A stretch of 8,484 bases of DNA from Afipia sp. Its GTDB lineage: Bacteria > Pseudomonadota > Alphaproteobacteria > Rhizobiales > Xanthobacteraceae. Location of the stretch: NCBI GenBank assembly GCA_020056155.1, contig JAGVII010000725.1, forward strand, positions 1 through 8,484, read 5' to 3'. Positions within the stretch are counted from its first letter, which is position 1. The number at the start of each line of letters is the position of its first letter. Under the pieces are notes generated by a model, which searched no databases, was not told the DNA's origin, and was given only the letters and a program-made list of their open reading frames with translations. Positions 6,327-8,484 of the stretch are shown here, piece by piece. The position numbers were made by a program, and so were the translations under genes.

Positions 6327-7262
6327 ATGAATCAGTTTTGGATTATGGCTCCCTACGCGGCAAACCCTCCTGAACAATTTGAGAAGGTTTGGGAATATGA
6401 TTTGGCGAATGACGTCATTTCAATTGGTTGGCCGGGTTTCGGCAACGTGCTTGAGATGAGCGAAACTCAGCTAAATGAAGAAGTAACTCGGAAGTATTCT
6501 CACAAGCCGCCGCAAACGCGAAGCCTTATCGCAAACATGCTGTGGGCATTTTACCATCGCATACGACCAGGCGACACAATCATTGCAAGGCGCGGACGAA
6601 AGACTCTCGCTGCAGTTGGTAGAGTTGCTCAGAGCGCGGTTTGGTCGCCGGGAGCAAATCCTTTGACGGATCACGCTGGCTATCTGGGCGTTGAATGGCA
6701 AGTCTCCCCGCGAGACAAGGAATTTAGCAGCATCGTGTTTCCGATGCATTCCTTGATCGAGGCTTCAAGCGAGGACGTTGAAAAACTTTTGCGACCCGAT
6801 GAGCCGATGCTATCGAGTCCGGAGCCTGCCGTTGGAACAGCGGGCGACGTTGTCGAGGACACCGCGATCTTCGTGCTTGAGAAATATCTCGAGGATTTTA
6901 TCGTCAGCAATTTTAATGCAATATTCAAGAGCAAGCTGAATATCCATCAAGATGGTGAGGGGAATGACGGTCAGCAGTATACGACCGATATAGGCCCGAT
7001 TGATATTCTGGCTGTCGAACCTGAAACGAAAGCTTTCGTCGTTATCGAGCTTAAAAAGGGCCGCCCGTCAGATCAAGTTGTGGGGCAGATTCTTCGATAC
7101 ATGGGATGGGTGAAGGAAAAGCTTTGTACAGAAGGCCAAGCGGTGAAGGGGCTCGTAATCTGCCAAGGCCGCGACAAGAAGCTAGACTACGCACTGAGCA
7201 TAGTGAGCAACATCGATATCCGGTATTACTCGGTATCCTTTAGTCTTCGAGAGAATCCGTGA
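6327..7262 (+). CDS. Predicted PUA/EVE-like reader fused to a NucS/DUF91-type PD-(D/E)XK nuclease
   Basis: A 311-aa protein with two domains. Residues 1-145 (MNQFWIMAPYAANPPEQF, then VISIGWPGFGN at 30-40, IRPGDTIIARRGRKTLAAVG at 79-98, and VEWQV at 122-126) have the pattern of PUA/EVE-like domains found at the N-terminus of Mrr-like and McrB-like restriction proteins, which read modified bases. Residues 180-300 form a nuclease core: LEDFI (189-193), D226 in GPIDILAV, E241-L-K243 in VVIELKKG and Q254-ILR-Y258, which is the D...ExK...QxxxY set of the NucS/RecB-like group. Domain assignments are by eye. The ATG at 6327 has GAGAGGA just upstream; the open frame continues back to 5850 but only through palindromic repeats. 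Base content is lower than its neighbours (24/60 G+C at 6361-6420 against 39/60 at 4201-4260), suggesting transfer. No methyltransferase is beside it, so a modification-dependent or self-sparing nuclease is the best guess; a repair role is the alternative. Confidence 0.8.
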   Translation: MNQFWIMAPYAANPPEQFEKVWEYDLANDVISIGWPGFGNVLEMSETQLNEEVTRKYSHKPPQTRSLIANMLWAFYHRIRPGDTIIARRGRKTLAAVGRVAQSAVWSPGANPLTDHAGYLGVEWQVSPRDKEFSSIVFPMHSLIEASSEDVEKLLRPDEPMLSSPEPAVGTAGDVVEDTAIFVLEKYLEDFIVSNFNAIFKSKLNIHQDGEGNDGQQYTTDIGPIDILAVEPETKAFVVIELKKGRPSDQVVGQILRYMGWVKEKLCTEGQAVKGLVICQGRDKKLDYALSIVSNIDIRYYSVSFSLRENP

Positions 7263-7281
7263 AGCAGAAAGCGTTTTGATC

Positions 7282-7353
7282 GTCCCTCAACTATCCACCT
7301 TCAGCGCGGCAACAAACGCTTCCTGCCGGATATCGACCTTGCCGAACCGCCGC
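7282..7353 (-). repeat. Detached copy of the lepA 3' end (left arm of a direct repeat)
   Basis: These 72 bp align without gaps, at an offset of 684, to 7966-8037, which spans the last codons, stop and first 5 bp past lepA. Sixty-six positions are identical, including the first 31 in a row. On the minus strand it still reads RFGKVDIRQEAFVAALKVDS and a stop. It differs from the true LepA tail by Q to R, P to R and I to V, plus three silent changes. It has no upstream coding sequence and is a remnant. It lies 19 bp after the nuclease stop and 6 bp before the mazF stop. Confidence 0.9.
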
Positions 7354-7359
7354 GCATCG

Positions 7360-7686
7360 CTATCGCGCCAGTCCGAGGATCACCAGCAGCGCGCGGTCGA
7401 GCTGTTCAACCGTTGTGTCATCAAGCTTACCGAGTACGGTACGGATACGATCGCGCTTCAGCGCGAGCAGTTTGTCGGTCATGATTTGCGAGCGGATGCG
7501 CAGGCCGTTTTTGCCATCCGGCTCGACAATGGGCCGCAGCGGCAAATCATTTTGCACATCGGATGAAAGCGGGCAGACGACGGCTGTCGATAGCCCCGTC
7601 AGTTGATCTGACTGAACGATAACGCCGGGCCGGGGCCGTCCGAGTTCGCTCGGAACAACCACCAGCACGACATCGCCGCGCCTCAC
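7360..7686 (-). CDS. mazF: MazF/PemK-family toxin (predicted mRNA interferase)
   Basis: A 108-aa cytoplasmic toxin expected to cut mRNA at short specific sequences. The MazF signature is clear: it opens MRRGDVVLVVVPSELGRPRPG and continues VIVQSDQLTGLSTAVVCPLS, the RPGVIVQ strand typical of the family. It then has the GLRIRSQIMTDKLLALKRDR segment, which carries the usual Ser/Thr and Asp positions, and ends VLGKLDDTTVEQLDRALLVI plus a short hydrophobic tail. The length is normal. The start is GTG (7686-7684), overlapping the antitoxin TGA by 4 bp (GTGA), so translation is coupled to the antitoxin and probably weaker, as expected for a toxin encoded second. It is convergent with the nuclease gene. 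Its cleavage sequence cannot be told from sequence alone. Confidence 0.92.
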   Translation of the reverse strand: MRRGDVVLVVVPSELGRPRPGVIVQSDQLTGLSTAVVCPLSSDVQNDLPLRPIVEPDGKNGLRIRSQIMTDKLLALKRDRIRTVLGKLDDTTVEQLDRALLVILGLAR

Positions 7687-7919
7687 TTTAGATCGCCCCA
7701 GTCGTAGGCTGCTTCAATCCAGTCGTCGATGGCCTTGTTATTGGGATGCGCCGCCATCAGCTTCGCCTGCCTGCGCAAGTCAGCAACAACTTTGGGATCG
7801 CGTAAATCCGGAACCCAGTGCTGGACCGGCCGCAAGCCCTGGGCGCGCAGGCGTTTGCGCCGGGCAGCCATTCGCTGCTGCGGGGTTCGCGGCGCCGTCT
7901 TTTTCCGCGTGGTGACCAT
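7683..7919 (-). CDS. mazE: MazE-like antitoxin (DUF3018 family)
   Basis: This 78-aa protein is the expected partner and inhibitor of the MazF-type toxin encoded directly after it. It starts with a very basic region (MVTTRKKTAPRTPQQRMAAR, then RKRLRAQGLRPV), continues with QHWVPDLRDPKVVADLRRQA and ends with a short acidic, Trp-containing segment (DDWIEAAYDWGDLK). This matches the MazE-like DUF3018 family, in which the N-terminal part binds DNA and the C-terminal part blocks the toxin. The ATG at 7919 lies 6 bp from a perfect 18-bp palindrome. No good Shine-Dalgarno sequence is present, so translation may be leaderless or weakly initiated. The stop TGA (7685-7683) overlaps the toxin GTG. Autorepression by MazE or MazEF is inferred from the palindrome. 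Confidence 0.9.
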   Translation of the reverse strand: MVTTRKKTAPRTPQQRMAARRKRLRAQGLRPVQHWVPDLRDPKVVADLRRQAKLMAAHPNNKAIDDWIEAAYDWGDLK

Positions 7920-7925
7920 GGATGA

Positions 7926-7943
7926 AACGTAACATGTTACGTT
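7926..7943 (-). promoter_or_regulatory. Probable mazEF operator, perfect 18-bp palindrome
   Basis: AACGTAACATGTTACGTT is fully self-complementary with no spacer and ends 6 bp upstream of the mazE ATG. A possible minus-strand promoter overlaps it: TTGAAT as -35 and TACGTT, inside the right half, as -10, spaced 17 bp. A repressor bound here would cover the -10 region, fitting the usual autoregulation of toxin-antitoxin operons. The promoter elements are weak matches; the palindrome itself is certain. Confidence 0.7.
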
Positions 7944-7965
7944 CGCGAATTCAACGGCGGATACT

Positions 7966-8037
7966 GTCCCTCAACTATCCACCTTCAGCGCGGCAATGAA
8001 AGCTTCCTGCGGGATGTCGACCTTGCCGAACTGCCGC
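7966..8037 (-). repeat. lepA 3' end in place (right arm of the direct repeat)
   Basis: This is the intact partner of 7282-7353: the last 21-22 codons of lepA, its stop and 5 bp beyond. The two arms have the same orientation and enclose 612 bp holding only mazE and mazF. The exact 31-bp run (7966-7996) covers the stop codon and the final codons of lepA. In an insertion at a gene end, this intact arm could be the one brought in and the detached arm the original. Confidence 0.9.
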
Positions 8038-8484
8038 ATCTTCTTCTTGCCTTCCTTCTGCTTCTCCAGAAGTTTGCGCTTGCGCGAGATGTCGCCGCCA
8101 TAGCACTTCGCGGTGACGTCCTTGCGCAGCGCGCGGACGGTTTCGCGCGCGATCACCTTGCCGCCGATCGCCGCCTGGATCGGAATCACGAACATGTGCG
8201 GCGGGATCAGTTCCTTCATCTTCTCGACCATGGCGCGGCCGCGGCCTTCGGCGCGCTGGCGATGCACCAGCATCGACAATGCGTCCACCGGCTCGCTGTT
8301 GACGAGAATCTGCATCTTCACCAGATCGGCCGGCTTGTAGTCGGTCAGGTGATAGTCGAACGAGGCGTAGCCCTTCGAGACCGATTTCAGCCGGTCGTAG
8401 AAATCGAACACCACCTCGTTGAGCGGCAGTTCGTATTTCACCATGGCGCGGGCGCCGACGTAGGTCAGTTCCTTCTGGTTGCCG
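7971..8484 (-). CDS. lepA: Elongation factor 4 (LepA), C-terminal part (cut by window edge)
   Basis: A ribosome-associated translational GTPase thought to act in back-translocation or in ribosome assembly. Only the last 170 codons are present; the GTPase domain lies to the right. The reading frame is open through the right edge with [20 protein letters not shown], so the in-frame ATG at 8444 is internal and not the start. The LepA-specific C-terminal domain is complete: [60 protein letters not shown] and the terminal [19 protein letters not shown]. The gene itself appears undamaged, although its 3' end is duplicated 684 bp away and a toxin-antitoxin operon begins 51 bp after its stop on the same strand, so some read-through into mazEF is possible. 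Confidence 0.97.
   Translation of the reverse strand, partial: GNQKELTYVGARAMVKYELPLNEVVFDFYDRLKSVSKGYASFDYHLTDYKPADLVKMQILVNSEPVDALSMLVHRQRAEGRGRAMVEKMKELIPPHMFVIPIQAAIGGKVIARETVRALRKDVTAKCYGGDISRKRKLLEKQKEGKKKMRQFGKVDIPQEAFIAALKVDS

Noticed and set aside
7282..7353. A second lepA gene or functional LepA fragment
   Set aside because: Only about 21 codons match and the sequence upstream belongs to mazF in another frame, so it is a duplicated end and not a gene.

Overview
The window looks like chromosomal DNA from a GC-rich alphaproteobacterium, most likely of the Bradyrhizobium/Rhodopseudomonas/Afipia group. The basis is the high G+C and strongly GC-ending codons of the core genes, the style of the proteins (LepA, ModA, MepA, a PAS-PAS-GGDEF-EAL protein, a small protein with a histone-H1-like tail), and interspersed repeats of a kind I associate with that group. 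The genus is an inference; there is no rRNA or other marker to fix it.

Left part (1-5500), ordinary chromosome. The minus strand carries modA and then the first 63 codons of modB, a molybdate ABC-importer operon that leaves the window on the left. Next, also on the minus strand, is a complete periplasmic murein endopeptidase (MepA, M74/LAS fold). After a 342-bp divergent intergenic region comes a plus-strand 736-aa PAS-PAS-GGDEF-EAL protein. It has a substituted GGDEF motif (GSDEF), an intact RxxD I-site and a complete EAL catalytic set, so it probably degrades c-di-GMP. It ends 4 bp from a convergent pair of minus-strand genes for small basic-tailed proteins: a 126-aa protein with an Ala/Lys/Arg H1-like tail and an 80-aa DUF1508 (YegP-like) protein with a Lys-rich tail. 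A strong stem-loop terminator lies just downstream of the DUF1508 gene.

Middle (5496-6326), about 830 bp without a gene. It is dense in palindromes: a pair of inverted REP-like units, a 179-nt multibranch structure, two further strong hairpins and another REP-like hairpin. In the 179-nt structure a perfect 19-bp helix encloses four hairpins that each show GCGAG in the loop.

Right part (6327-8484), accessory DNA against the 3' end of lepA. A lower-GC plus-strand gene encodes a 311-aa protein with a predicted PUA/EVE-like N-terminal domain and a C-terminal PD-(D/E)XK nuclease domain of the NucS/DUF91 type, a plausible modification-sensing restriction or defence nuclease. Convergent to it is a mazE-like/mazF toxin-antitoxin pair with a perfect 18-bp palindrome just upstream of the antitoxin start. 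The toxin-antitoxin pair is bracketed by two direct copies of the last ~70 bp of lepA (66 of 72 identical). One copy is the real lepA terminus and the other is a detached remnant next to the nuclease gene. This is the arrangement left when DNA inserts at the 3' end of a gene and rebuilds it, so the lepA 3' end looks like an insertion site for defence and addiction genes. No integrase or transposase is visible.
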